Of a stretch of 64,000 bases of DNA, positions 32,278-41,020 are shown in pieces (position 1 is the stretch's first letter; every line of letters begins with the position of its first letter). This DNA comes from DATFFO01 sp963744905 (GTDB lineage Bacteria > Actinomycetota > Acidimicrobiia > Spongiisociales > ZC4RG35). The position numbers and the translations under genes were made by a program. Under the pieces are notes generated by a model. It was not told the origin of the DNA and searched no databases. It saw nothing but the letters and a program-made list of their open reading frames with translations. The DNA lies in contig CAVUUV010000003.1 in NCBI GenBank assembly GCA_963744905.1, positions 186,001 to 250,000 of the forward strand, written 5' to 3'.

Positions 32278-33549
32278 TCACACATACCCGGGGAAGTCGA
32301 CCGGGTAGGGAGGGAACTTGGCGGCCAGGTCGGCCACGGTGCCGGCGATCTCGGAGAGGACCGCCTGGTCGGCGTGGTTGTGGAGGGCGCGGGCGATGAG
32401 GCGCGCCACCTGGTCGGCTTCGGGCTCGGTCATCCCCTGGGTGGTCATGGCCGGTGTCCCGATGCGCAGCCCCGAGGCCCGGAACGGAGGCCGGGGGTCG
32501 TTGGGGATGGCGTTGTAGTTGAGGGTGATACCCAGGCCGTCGAGCATCTGCGCCGCGCTGCGGCCATCGAGGTCGGGGTCGACCGAGCGCAGGTCGACCA
32601 GGAAGAGATGGTTGTCGGTTCCTCCCGACACCACCCGCACACCCTCCTCGGCGATGGCCGCTGCCATGGCGGAGGCGTTGGCCAGGATCTGGTCCGTGTA
32701 GTCGGAGAACCCGGGCCGGGTCGCCTCGTGGAAGCACACCGCCTTGGCCGCGATCTGGTTCTCTATCGGGCCTCCCTGGCCGCCGGGAAAGATGGCCTTG
32801 TCGATCACCTTGGCATACTCCTCGGTGGCCAGGATCATGCCGCCCCGCGGCCCCCGCAGCGCCTTGTGGGTCGTGGCGGTGACGATGTCGGCGTGCTCCA
32901 TGGGGTTGGGCATGCTCTTGCCTGCCACCAGCCCGATGAAGTGCGCCGCGTCCACCACGAACACCGCACCCACCTCGTCGGCGATGTCCCGAAACGCCTC
33001 GTAGTCGAGGTGGCGGGAGTAGGCCGAGTACCCGGCCAGGACGATCTTGGGTTGGGACTCCACCGCCAGGCGATGCACCTCGTTCATGTCGATCATCTCG
33101 CTCTCGGGGTCCAGCCCGTAGGCGACGAAGTCGTAGTAGCTACCCGAGAAGTTGACCGGTGAGCCGTGGGTGAGATGGCCTCCCTGGTCGAGCCGCATTC
33201 CCAGCACGGTGTCACCCGGGTTCAGCAGACCCAGGTATACGCCCATGTTGGCCTGGGCCCCTGAATGGGGCTGGACGTTGGCATGAGCCGCCCCGAACAG
33301 AGACTTGGCCCGCTCGATGGCCAGCGCCTCCATTTCGTCCACCACCTCACACCCCTGGTAATAGCGGCGACCCGGGTAGCCCTCGGCGTATTTGTTGGTG
33401 AACACCGACCCGGAGGCAGCCATCACCGCCGGGGAGGCGAAGTTCTCGGAGGCGATGAGATGTATGGAAGAGTTCTGTCGCTCCAGGTCGCGGCGAATGA
33501 GATCGGCGATAGCGGGGTCGCACTCTTGGAGGTTCTGTTGGGAGATCAT
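32278..33549 (-). CDS. glyA: Serine hydroxymethyltransferase
   Basis: A PLP enzyme interconverting serine plus tetrahydrofolate with glycine plus methylene-tetrahydrofolate. It has 423 residues, the usual size. Motifs: IHLIASENFASPAV, NKYAEGYPGRRYYQGCE, NVQPHSGAQAN and the PLP lysine in TATTHKALRGPRGG. The ATG at 33549 begins MISQQNLQECDPAIADL; upstream in-frame sequence has no similarity. Its 3' end abuts the repeat array. Confidence 0.96.
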   Translation of the reverse strand: MISQQNLQECDPAIADLIRRDLERQNSSIHLIASENFASPAVMAASGSVFTNKYAEGYPGRRYYQGCEVVDEMEALAIERAKSLFGAAHANVQPHSGAQANMGVYLGLLNPGDTVLGMRLDQGGHLTHGSPVNFSGSYYDFVAYGLDPESEMIDMNEVHRLAVESQPKIVLAGYSAYSRHLDYEAFRDIADEVGAVFVVDAAHFIGLVAGKSMPNPMEHADIVTATTHKALRGPRGGMILATEEYAKVIDKAIFPGGQGGPIENQIAAKAVCFHEATRPGFSDYTDQILANASAMAAAIAEEGVRVVSGGTDNHLFLVDLRSVDPDLDGRSAAQMLDGLGITLNYNAIPNDPRPPFRASGLRIGTPAMTTQGMTEPEADQVARLIARALHNHADQAVLSEIAGTVADLAAKFPPYPVDFPGYV

Positions 33550-33676
33550 GGGCCAAGCTCCAGTTCGTTTGCGATGGACAGTACTCACGGGCTGCATGGT
33601 CGACCGAATGTGAGTACCACGCTCAAGATATCCCCGCCGCCGGGCCGATATCACCTCTGTCAGAACAGACAGGCAC

Positions 33677-34429
33677 ATGCAAGCCCCCATCACCCCACGG
33701 CCGCCCGCTACCGGTGTCGGTACCGAAACGAGCGCCACCTTCCGGCTTCCCCGCCGCCACCTGGCCCCTTTCCGGGTAACACTCCGCCCCCTATTCGAGC
33801 TCTCCGACCTGGACCGCACCACCGGTTTTCTGGCTCACGCCAGCCGTTCGGGCGACCCGGTGGACACCGGGCACAGCCCCGCCATCCTCCGCTGGACGGT
33901 GGAGGCGGTCGACCTCCTCCAGCCCATGGCCATGGTGGCTTTCACCATGCCACCCGAAGCCGTTCTCGACTCCGCTTTCGCCCACACGACCCGCTCCCTC
34001 GCTTCCGAAAGGCTCTTGCTGGTGTTCGAGTCGGCCCGGGTTGGCCAGCGCCGCCAGCTCCTGGAGGAGGCAACCCGGGCCGCCCATCGCCGGGGAATGC
34101 GTGTTGCGCTCACCGGACAGAGGGTCAGGCCGGCCGAGGGATTCGACGCCGCGGTCGTTCAGCCGGGCTCGGCCTCCGAGTTTCTCCGTGGTGGTGGGGG
34201 TGTCACCATTATCGCCACGGACCTGAGAACTGATGCCAACCTGGACTGGGCTCGAAAGGTGGGAGCCGACCTGGTCGAAGGTCCCCTCCTGGCCGATCCG
34301 ATGGAGGTCGTGCCCGTCGACGTTGGCCGTCAGAAATCGCCTTCACTCAACGGCGATCGGGCCCTGGCGAAGGACACGGATCTTGCCGGTCGATACGTCG
34401 ACCACGGTGGAGGCCGTTCCGCCGGGTGA
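33677..34429 (+). CDS. Degenerate EAL-domain-like protein
   Basis: A 250-residue protein whose layout resembles an EAL phosphodiesterase domain: RVTLRPLFELSDLDRTTGFLAHA at the position of the substrate-side strand, LLEEATRAAHRRGMRVALTG, and the C-terminal ATDLRTDANLDWARKVGADLVEGPLLADP, which mirrors the usual G-D-xx-QG-xx-xxxP ending. The EAL triplet itself and most metal-binding acids are absent, so catalysis is unlikely. It could be a ligand-binding or structural derivative. The last 29 codons are antisense to tsaC. Start and function are uncertain. Confidence 0.5.
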   Translation: MQAPITPRPPATGVGTETSATFRLPRRHLAPFRVTLRPLFELSDLDRTTGFLAHASRSGDPVDTGHSPAILRWTVEAVDLLQPMAMVAFTMPPEAVLDSAFAHTTRSLASERLLLVFESARVGQRRQLLEEATRAAHRRGMRVALTGQRVRPAEGFDAAVVQPGSASEFLRGGGGVTIIATDLRTDANLDWARKVGADLVEGPLLADPMEVVPVDVGRQKSPSLNGDRALAKDTDLAGRYVDHGGGRSAG

Positions 34430-34912
34430 GGTGCCGGGGAGATAGACGCCCACCCGATCACCGAACACGGCCCTGGCCGCTCTGTCATCCACCAGATCCG
34501 CCTGGCCGGATCGATTGGCTGAGGTGACCGCCAGGGGTCCGGTGATGGACAACAGCTCCCGCAACGAATCGTGATCGGGGACCCGCACCCCCACCGTCCC
34601 CAGCGCCTTGTCTCCTACCCAGTCGGGGATCACCACCCGGGGGCGGACGACCAGAGTCAGGGCCCCGGGCCAGTGTGCTCTGGCCAGGTCCCGACCTGCC
34701 CCCAGATCGGCAATCTCGTCCACCTGGTCGATCGAGGCGGCCAGCAATCCGATCGGCTTGCGGGCGGGGCGGCCCTTGAGCTCGTAGAGCAGGTCCACGG
34801 CGTCCTCGTTCCATGGGTCGACCGCCAGTCCGTAGACGGTGTCGGTCGGCACCCCGACCACCGATCCGGCCCTTATATGCTCGACCGCCTCCGGGACGAT
34901 CCCCGAAGTCAT
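34343..34912 (-). CDS. tsaC: Threonylcarbamoyl-AMP synthase
   Basis: YrdC/Sua5-family enzyme, 189 residues, forming threonylcarbamoyl-AMP from threonine, bicarbonate and ATP for the t6A modification of ANN-decoding tRNAs. Motifs: PTDTVYGLAVD, ELKGRPARKPIGLL, HWPGALTLVV, VRVPDH, VTSANRSGQ and the C-terminal STVVDVSTGKIRVLRQG. It is the short YrdC-only form without a Sua5 extension. Its ATG overlaps the prmC stop in ATGA. Confidence 0.94.
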   Translation of the reverse strand: MTSGIVPEAVEHIRAGSVVGVPTDTVYGLAVDPWNEDAVDLLYELKGRPARKPIGLLAASIDQVDEIADLGAGRDLARAHWPGALTLVVRPRVVIPDWVGDKALGTVGVRVPDHDSLRELLSITGPLAVTSANRSGQADLVDDRAARAVFGDRVGVYLPGTSPGGTASTVVDVSTGKIRVLRQGPIAVE

Positions 34913-35643
34913 GCACGCACCACCAGGTAGCGAGGCCTACCGGCCAGGTCGCGGTGGATCTCGACCTCTCCCAGCCCGGAGAACATCGAGGCCAGGACCT
35001 CGCCTTGTGTCTCCCCGATCTCGCAGACCACCAGGCTCCCCTCGGCGATCCAGTCCTCGACCCCACCGGCGATGCGGGCCAGGATCTCGGTGCCGGCCGG
35101 CCCGGCCACCAGGGCCATTCGGGGCTCGTGACGCACGTCCTCGGGCAAAGAATTCCACTCCCCGGACGAAACGTAGGGAGGATTCGAGACCACCAGGTCG
35201 ACCCTGTGCCGCAGGGAGGAGGGCAGAGCCCCGAACAGGTCCCCGTGGTGGAACTCGACCCGGGCTCCCAACCGGGCGGCGTTGGCCCGGGCCACATCCA
35301 GGGCGTTATCGGAGATGTCGGTGGCGTGAACACGGGCGTGTGGGAAGTGGCGCCGCAGGGCAATGGCCAGGACCCCCGATCCCGTGCCGAGGTCGACGAT
35401 GATCCGGGGGTCGGCGGCCAGGGTCGTCACCAGCTCGAAGAGACCCTCGGTCTCGGGACGGGGTATCAGCACCCGCCGATCCACGTCGACCTCGAAGTCG
35501 GTGAACTGCGCCGTCCCCTCCAGATACTGGAGGGGCTCTCCTTCCAGGCGGCGCCGGGCCAGATCCTCCAGGTCGGGACGGCCCAGGGCGAGGAGACGTC
35601 GCCGCTCATGGGGGGGCAGACGATCGAGAATCGCAACAGACAC
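34909..35643 (-). CDS. prmC: Release-factor glutamine methyltransferase
   Basis: An S-adenosylmethionine-dependent enzyme that methylates the Gln of the GGQ motif in release factors. Catalytic motif NPPYVSSGEW; SAM-binding VDLGTGSGVLAIAL; the linker LIPRPETE is typical. GTG at 35643 gives 244 residues, about 35-40 fewer than usual, because the N-terminal helical domain is short (about 35 residues before GEPLQYL). Any longer version would run antisense into the receiver gene that starts at 35671. Confidence 0.9.
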   Translation of the reverse strand: MSVAILDRLPPHERRRLLALGRPDLEDLARRRLEGEPLQYLEGTAQFTDFEVDVDRRVLIPRPETEGLFELVTTLAADPRIIVDLGTGSGVLAIALRRHFPHARVHATDISDNALDVARANAARLGARVEFHHGDLFGALPSSLRHRVDLVVSNPPYVSSGEWNSLPEDVRHEPRMALVAGPAGTEILARIAGGVEDWIAEGSLVVCEIGETQGEVLASMFSGLGEVEIHRDLAGRPRYLVVRA

Positions 35644-35670
35644 AGGGCAATGCTGCCAGAATCGGCCCGT

Positions 35671-36033
35671 ATGGCCCGCATCCTGGTCGCCGACGACGCC
35701 GCCAGCATCCGACTTCTCGTCAAGAGGTACCTCCAGGCAGACGGCCACGAGGTCGTCGAGGCAGAAGACGGTCTCGCCGCCTATGAGTGCGGGGTCTCCG
35801 ACGACATCGACCTGGCCGTGCTCGACCAGCTCATGCCGGGAATGAAGGGGATCGACGTGTTGCACAAGTGGCGCCAGGAAGGCAAGACCTTCCCGGTGGT
35901 GGTGCTGTCGGGGGTGGACGACGAAGCCACGGTGATCAGCTCGCTCGACATGGGGGCGGCCGACTACGTTCGCAAACCCTTCAGCCCCGGCGAGCTGAAG
36001 GCACGGGTGGAGCGTTTCCTGACCACCGGTTGA
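35671..36033 (+). CDS. Single-domain response regulator (receiver only)
   Basis: A 120-residue CheY-like receiver with all key residues: acidic pair in LVADDAAS, phospho-acceptor Asp in LAVLDQLMPGMKG, Ser in VVLSGVDD and Lys in YVRKPFSPGEL. No output domain is attached, so it must signal by protein contact. It is followed 40 bp later by the HEAT-repeat and glycosyltransferase genes, the likely pathway it controls. ATG 35671 is used; ATG at 35650 would add seven residues. No histidine kinase is adjacent. Confidence 0.9.
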   Translation: MARILVADDAASIRLLVKRYLQADGHEVVEAEDGLAAYECGVSDDIDLAVLDQLMPGMKGIDVLHKWRQEGKTFPVVVLSGVDDEATVISSLDMGAADYVRKPFSPGELKARVERFLTTG

Positions 36034-36073
36034 CCTCAACCGGGTCGAAAGGCCTGCCGATAAAGGGAACACG

Positions 36074-37234
36074 GTGCAGTCTCCCTTTTTCGTCTGGCTT
36101 CTCATCTCGGCGGCGGCGTCCGCGGTCGCTGCCGTGGCACTGGTCGTGACCAAGCTGAGCCATCGCCTCCTCCTGCGCTGGCAGGGAGTGAGGAAGGCGC
36201 GCTATGTGGCAGCCCTGGGAGAGATGATCAGTCGGCGGGTCGTTCCCCACGGAATCACACCCGGATGGGCGGAGGACCCCCTGTTCCACGATGCGGTGGC
36301 CGAATACCGCCTCACCCTGAGTGGGGAAGAGCACGAGTACATCGACCGGCTGGTGGAGACATTGGGCATCCTCGAGAAGCTGCGAGAGCGGATCGGCCGG
36401 CGCTGGCTATCCCGTTCGAGACGTCTGCGGGCGGTCGCCGCCTTCGTCGACCTGGCCGCGGAAAGCTCCATCCCTGTCCTTCGCTCCCTGCTCAGAGATT
36501 CCAATCAGTATGTGGTACTCCATGCCGCCAAGGGCCTGAGCCGTCTCGATGACCTGGAATCGGTGCCTCACATCCTCGATCAGATCACCGAAGCGCCCGA
36601 GTGGCACTCCGCCCGCCTCGGTGACGCGCTGATGGGGTTCGGGCTCCCGGCCGGTCCCGCCGTGCGGTCCTGGATCCGCCGCCAGTTGGTCGAGGAGGAC
36701 CCGTCCACCAACACGGTTTCCCTGGCGGCCCGCGTCCTGGGCCGGATCGGCGACACCGAGGCCGAGCCTCTCCTGCTGGAACTGCTGGCCTCAACCGGGC
36801 CCGAATGGAGGGTGGCGGCCGCCTCGGCCCTGGGTCGCTGCGGTGGTCGCGAGGCGGTGATAGCACTCGAGAAGGCACTGGAGGACGACTACTGGCCGGT
36901 GCGGGCCCGCGCCGCAGCCGGTCTGGGCAGGCTGGCCGACCCGACCTCGTCGAGGAAGCTGGCTCCCCTCCTGACCGACCCGGTGTGGTGGGTCCGCCAG
37001 AATGCCGCCAAGGCCATCGGATCCCTCCCGGGCGGACGCCTGGAGCTGGTTCGCGCCCTGGGCGGGCCAGATACCTACGCCGCCGACGCCGCCCTGCATC
37101 AACTGACGATGCTGGGAGCTGTGAAAGAGGCAGCCGACCGTTACGACATGGGAACCGCCACCGTCACCGACCTGGACCTGCTCTCGCACGCCGAGCGCAT
37201 GGCATCGTCGTTCTCGGCCGTGACCGCCCCATGA
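36074..37234 (+). CDS. Membrane-anchored HEAT-repeat protein
   Basis: A 386-residue protein with one N-terminal TM helix (VWLLISAAASAVAAVALVV) and, from about residue 125, a run of HEAT repeats (SIPVLRSLLRDSNQYVVLHAAKGLSRL, EPLLLELLASTGPEWRVAAASALGRCG, AVIALEKALEDDYWPVRARAAAGLGRLAD, KLAPLLTDPVWWVRQNAAKAIGSL). HEAT solenoids are protein-interaction scaffolds. It overlaps the glycosyltransferase gene in ATGA and probably acts with it at the membrane, perhaps receiving the signal from the receiver protein. Confidence 0.85.
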   Translation: MQSPFFVWLLISAAASAVAAVALVVTKLSHRLLLRWQGVRKARYVAALGEMISRRVVPHGITPGWAEDPLFHDAVAEYRLTLSGEEHEYIDRLVETLGILEKLRERIGRRWLSRSRRLRAVAAFVDLAAESSIPVLRSLLRDSNQYVVLHAAKGLSRLDDLESVPHILDQITEAPEWHSARLGDALMGFGLPAGPAVRSWIRRQLVEEDPSTNTVSLAARVLGRIGDTEAEPLLLELLASTGPEWRVAAASALGRCGGREAVIALEKALEDDYWPVRARAAAGLGRLADPTSSRKLAPLLTDPVWWVRQNAAKAIGSLPGGRLELVRALGGPDTYAADAALHQLTMLGAVKEAADRYDMGTATVTDLDLLSHAERMASSFSAVTAP

Positions 37235-38649
37235 GCGCCATCCTCCACGATCTTCTGGTGGGCCTCTCTCTCGTCATGCTGGTCTATTTCGTGGCCATTC
37301 AGGCCCTGATGTTCGTTCTCGCCATCGGATCCGCCATCGTGTTGCACCGCGAGCAGGCCATCGAGCGCTTCGGGCGGGTGGAGGACATGCTCACCTCCTC
37401 GTTGGCCCCTCCCGTCTCGCTGGTCATCCCCGCCTACAACGAATCGGCCGGAATCGTGGACGTCGTGCACTCGATGTCGATGGCTTCATATCCCCGCCTG
37501 GAGATCGTGGTGGCCAACGACGGCAGCACCGACGACACGCTCGCCAAGCTGATCGAAGCCTTCGAGATGATCCAGGTGCCCTATCCACTCCGCTCGGTCA
37601 TCCCCAGCGCTCCCGTGCGTGCGGTCTACAAGTCGACCCTTCCCATCGACCTGACCGTGATCGACAAGGAGAACGGCGGCCGGGCCGACGCTCTCAACGC
37701 AGCGATCAACGCTGCCAGGTATCCCTATGTGATGGCCACGGATGCCGACGTTTTGATCGACGGGCACGCCCTCGCCCACGCCATGCGCCTGATCGCCGAG
37801 GACAGGGACCGGACCGTGGCGGTAGGGGGGAACATTCGGCCCTTGAACGGGTGCAGCATCCGACTGGGCCACGTGGTCCAGGCGGCGGTTCCCGACTCAC
37901 TGCTGGCTCGTTATCAGATCCTGGAGTATGTTCGCGCTTTCGTTTCCTCCCGCCCGGCCTGGGGAGCAATCAACTGTCTTCCCCTGATATCGGGAGCCTT
38001 CGGGATCTTCAGACGTGACACCTTGGTCGAGCTGGGCGGATACACGCCCGGGCACCTCGGTGAGGACCTGGACCTCACCATGCGCATCCACCGTCACTAT
38101 CGGGAGAGCAAGACCCCGTACCGGATCGGCTATTCACCGGCGGCCGTGGTGTGGACCGAAGTGCCGGCCACCCGGGCCATCTTCCGCCGCCAGCGGATCC
38201 GCTGGCACCGGGGTCTGATGACCGCCGTACACGACTTCAGAAGCAGCTTCCTCAATCCCCGCCACGGAGCGGTGGGGATGCTTCTGTGGCCGGCCCAGGT
38301 CCTGTTCGAGTACCTGGCCCCCATCGTCGAGTTCGCAGGCTATGTGGTGATCCCCATCGCCCTCTGGGTAGGCGCCGTCTCTCCGATCACGGTCGGTGTT
38401 GCCTTTCTCATGGCCCTGTTCCTGGGTTCGCTCACCTCCCTGCTCGGGTTGCTCATCGACGAACGGTTCGGATACTTCAACGACCCGCTGGAAACCCTGA
38501 AGCTGCTGGGGCTGGTGTTCGTGGAGAACCTGGGACTGCGCCAGATGACCGTGTGGTGGCGCATTAGAGCGATGCTGGGGGGCCGCAGCACCCGGGTGTG
38601 GGGAAACATGGAAAGGCGCGGCGTCAGCCGGCTGGCCAACTCGCATTAG
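37231..38649 (+). CDS. Processive family-2 glycosyltransferase (PgaC/HAS-like)
   Basis: A 472-residue inner-membrane synthase. It has N-terminal TM segments (about residues 8-37), a GT-A domain with NDGSTDDT (Asp 97), TDADV (171-173), GEDLD (277-281) and QRIRW (321-325), then several C-terminal TM helices from about residue 340. The D,D,D,QxxRW set marks polymerising enzymes such as poly-N-acetylglucosamine, hyaluronan or cellulose synthases. The sugar is not predictable. Its ATG overlaps the HEAT gene stop, so the three genes form an operon. Confidence 0.88.
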   Translation: MSAILHDLLVGLSLVMLVYFVAIQALMFVLAIGSAIVLHREQAIERFGRVEDMLTSSLAPPVSLVIPAYNESAGIVDVVHSMSMASYPRLEIVVANDGSTDDTLAKLIEAFEMIQVPYPLRSVIPSAPVRAVYKSTLPIDLTVIDKENGGRADALNAAINAARYPYVMATDADVLIDGHALAHAMRLIAEDRDRTVAVGGNIRPLNGCSIRLGHVVQAAVPDSLLARYQILEYVRAFVSSRPAWGAINCLPLISGAFGIFRRDTLVELGGYTPGHLGEDLDLTMRIHRHYRESKTPYRIGYSPAAVVWTEVPATRAIFRRQRIRWHRGLMTAVHDFRSSFLNPRHGAVGMLLWPAQVLFEYLAPIVEFAGYVVIPIALWVGAVSPITVGVAFLMALFLGSLTSLLGLLIDERFGYFNDPLETLKLLGLVFVENLGLRQMTVWWRIRAMLGGRSTRVWGNMERRGVSRLANSH

Positions 38650-38660
38650 AGCCGGCCGGA

Positions 38661-39731
38661 TCACCCGGCCGACAATCGCTCGGCTTCCTCCTCGGTGGTC
38701 ATGGCTTCGACGAACTCGTCCAGGTCGCCGTCGAGCACGGAGTCCAGGCGGCGCACGGTGAGGCCGATGCGATGATCGGTCACCCGGTTCTCCTTGTAGT
38801 TGTAGGTGCGGATCTTCTCAGACCGCTGCCCGGTGCCCACCTGGGCTCGTCGCTCCCCGGCCACCTCGGCCTGTTGTTCCGCCCGGCGCATGGCCAGGAG
38901 CCGGGCGCGCAGGATCCGGTAGGCCTTCTCCTTGTTCTGGAGCTGGCTCTTCTCGTCCTGGACCGAGACCACCAGCCCGGTGGGCAGGTGGGTGAGCCGA
39001 ACGGCGGAATCGGTGGTGTTGACCGACTGGCCGCCCGGGCCCTGGGACCGGAACACGTCGACTTTGACGTCGGCGGGGTCCACCTCCACCTCCACCTCAT
39101 CGGCCTCGGGAAGTACCGCCACCGTGGCCGTCGAGGTGTGGATCCGGCCCTGGGACTCGGTCTTGGGGACCCGCTGCACCCGATGGACCCCCGCCTCGTG
39201 CTTGAAGCGGGAGTAGGCGCCGTCACCCTTCACAGCCACGGTCACATGCGAAAAGCCGCCCGGTTCGGAGGGGGAGGAGTCGAGGGGCTCGATCCGCAGC
39301 CCGTGACGCTCCGCGTACCGTTCGTACATGCGGAGCAGGTCGCCCGCCCAGATGGCCGCCTCGTCGCCCCCGGCGGCGGCTCTTATCTCCACGATGACGT
39401 CCTTGTGGTCGTTGGGATCTGTGGGGACCAGAGCGCGCCGTAGCTCCTCTTCCAGCCCATCCGCCTCGCCACCCTTCTCTTCGGCCATCCGCTGCAACTC
39501 ACTCGCCATCTCGGGGTCGGAGTCGGCCAGTTCCATGGCATCGACCCGATCCTGAGAAGCCCGGCGCCATCTCCGCAGCAACTGGACGATCTCACCCAGC
39601 TCGGCGTGGCGCTTACCCAGTGCGGCCAGACGGGCCGGGTCGGACAACACCTCGGGGTCGGCCAACTCTGCCTCCACTGCCCGGTAAGCCTCTTCGATCT
39701 CGGCGAGGCGCTCGGCCAACCCTGGATCCAT
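38661..39731 (-). CDS. prfA: Peptide chain release factor 1
   Basis: Decodes UAA and UAG stop codons. The 356-residue protein has the GGQ peptidyl-tRNA hydrolysis loop (RSQGPGGQSVNTTDSAVRLTHLPTG) and AAAGGDEAAIWAGDLLRMYERYAERHGL at the start of domain 2. Start ATG 39731 shares a base with the upstream DUF1385 stop (TGATG). PrmC, which modifies its GGQ, is encoded 3 kb downstream on the same strand. Confidence 0.96.
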   Translation of the reverse strand: MDPGLAERLAEIEEAYRAVEAELADPEVLSDPARLAALGKRHAELGEIVQLLRRWRRASQDRVDAMELADSDPEMASELQRMAEEKGGEADGLEEELRRALVPTDPNDHKDVIVEIRAAAGGDEAAIWAGDLLRMYERYAERHGLRIEPLDSSPSEPGGFSHVTVAVKGDGAYSRFKHEAGVHRVQRVPKTESQGRIHTSTATVAVLPEADEVEVEVDPADVKVDVFRSQGPGGQSVNTTDSAVRLTHLPTGLVVSVQDEKSQLQNKEKAYRILRARLLAMRRAEQQAEVAGERRAQVGTGQRSEKIRTYNYKENRVTDHRIGLTVRRLDSVLDGDLDEFVEAMTTEEEAERLSAG

Positions 39732-40717
39732 CAGTCCGAGCTGGCACCCTGACGGGCGTGCATGGCGGCGACCGGGATCGGGCCCCGGGTGAGGACCTCG
39801 GCCACCTGCTCATCTTCGAGGGCGGTCACCATCGAGGCGATAGCCACCTCGATCTGATCGGGGGCGGGCCGGCCCGTGGTCAATTTCTGCAGCCAGAGCC
39901 CGGGCGCGGCCAGCACCCGGGCCAGGAGTGACCCCCGACGCAACCCCGAGAAGCGGAGCAGCTCATAGGCCAGACCGGCGATGAGAGGTATCCCCACCAG
40001 GCGGGTCACCACCAGCCACACGATCCCGGGATGGTGGATGAGTGAGAAGAGGAGTATCGAGGCCAGGATGACGATCAGCAGGAAGCTGGTGCCGCAGCGG
40101 GGGTGCTCGGGCTGATAGCGGGCCACCGAATCGACGGTGAGCGGCTCACCCGCCTCATAGGCATGGATGGTCATGTGCTCCGCCCCGTGGAATTCGAACA
40201 CGCGGGCGATCTCCGACGAGCGGCCTATGGCCCAGATGTAACCCACGAACAGTCCCAGCCGCACCGCTCCCTCGATGACGTTGAACAGGATGGTGGAGTC
40301 GCCGGAGGTGAAGCGTGCCACGAAGGCCGGTACCAGGATGAAGAAAGCGAGAAAGAAGGCGAGGGCGATGCTCATCGAGGCGGCTATCTGGCCCTTGGTG
40401 AGCTCCTCTTCCTCCTCCCCGACCGCCTTCTGCGCCGACCAGGACAACGCCTTGAACCCCAGGGTCAGGGACTCGCCCAGCACCATGATGCCTCTGACAA
40501 AGGGAATCCGGGCCATGACCGAGCGACTGGAGAGTCGGGGCAGGTCCTGGCGAATGGCCTGGATCACCCCGTCGGGACGGCGAACCGCCACAGCCCACGC
40601 CCCGGGAGCCCGCATCATCACCCCCTCGAGGACTGCCTGCCCACCCACGGTCGAGGCCGGGTCGATGCCCGGCCTCGTGCCATCGATGGGTTGCTCTCCC
40701 CGTTGCTGGGAGGTCAT
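39731..40717 (-). CDS. DUF1385 membrane protein (YqhQ-like)
   Basis: A 328-residue protein with the DUF1385 signature: GGQAVLEGVMMRAPGAWAVAVRRPDG at the N-terminus, RIPFVRGIMVLGESLTLGFKAL, and the conserved loop FEFHGAEHMTIHAYEAGEPLTVDSVARYQPEHPRCGTSF between TM helices. The family is widespread in Gram-positive genomes near rpmE and prfA, but its function is unknown. The start overlaps the rpmE stop (TGATG). Confidence 0.9.
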   Translation of the reverse strand: MTSQQRGEQPIDGTRPGIDPASTVGGQAVLEGVMMRAPGAWAVAVRRPDGVIQAIRQDLPRLSSRSVMARIPFVRGIMVLGESLTLGFKALSWSAQKAVGEEEEELTKGQIAASMSIALAFFLAFFILVPAFVARFTSGDSTILFNVIEGAVRLGLFVGYIWAIGRSSEIARVFEFHGAEHMTIHAYEAGEPLTVDSVARYQPEHPRCGTSFLLIVILASILLFSLIHHPGIVWLVVTRLVGIPLIAGLAYELLRFSGLRRGSLLARVLAAPGLWLQKLTTGRPAPDQIEVAIASMVTALEDEQVAEVLTRGPIPVAAMHARQGASSD

Positions 40718-40965
40718 CAGTCCGTGGTTGTTTCCGCCTCGGCCTTCTTCTTCTTGGTGAAGGACTCGGTGCCGTAGCGCTTCTTGAAGCGCTCGACGCG
40801 TCCGCCGGTGTCGACCAGCTTCTGCTTGCCGGTGAAGAAGGGGTGGCACTCGTTGCACAGTTCCACCCGCATGTCACCCGGCTTGGTGGAGCGGGTGGTG
40901 AAGGTGTTGCCGCAGGAGCAGACCACTCGGGTCTCGGCGTACTCGGGATGTATCTCTGTCTTCAT
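40717..40965 (-). CDS. rpmE: Ribosomal protein L31
   Basis: An 82-residue large-subunit protein. The zinc-binding form is indicated by Cys in VVCSCGNTF and ELCNECHPF, followed by FFTGKQKLVDTGGRVERF. A Lys-rich and Thr/Asp tail extends the C-terminus by about 15 residues beyond the usual end. Confidence 0.96.
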   Translation of the reverse strand: MKTEIHPEYAETRVVCSCGNTFTTRSTKPGDMRVELCNECHPFFTGKQKLVDTGGRVERFKKRYGTESFTKKKKAEAETTTD

Positions 40966-41020
40966 GAGAGCTCCAAGGGTGGTGGGTTGGGGTCGGGTGG
41001 GGTGGTCACCAGAGTCACTA

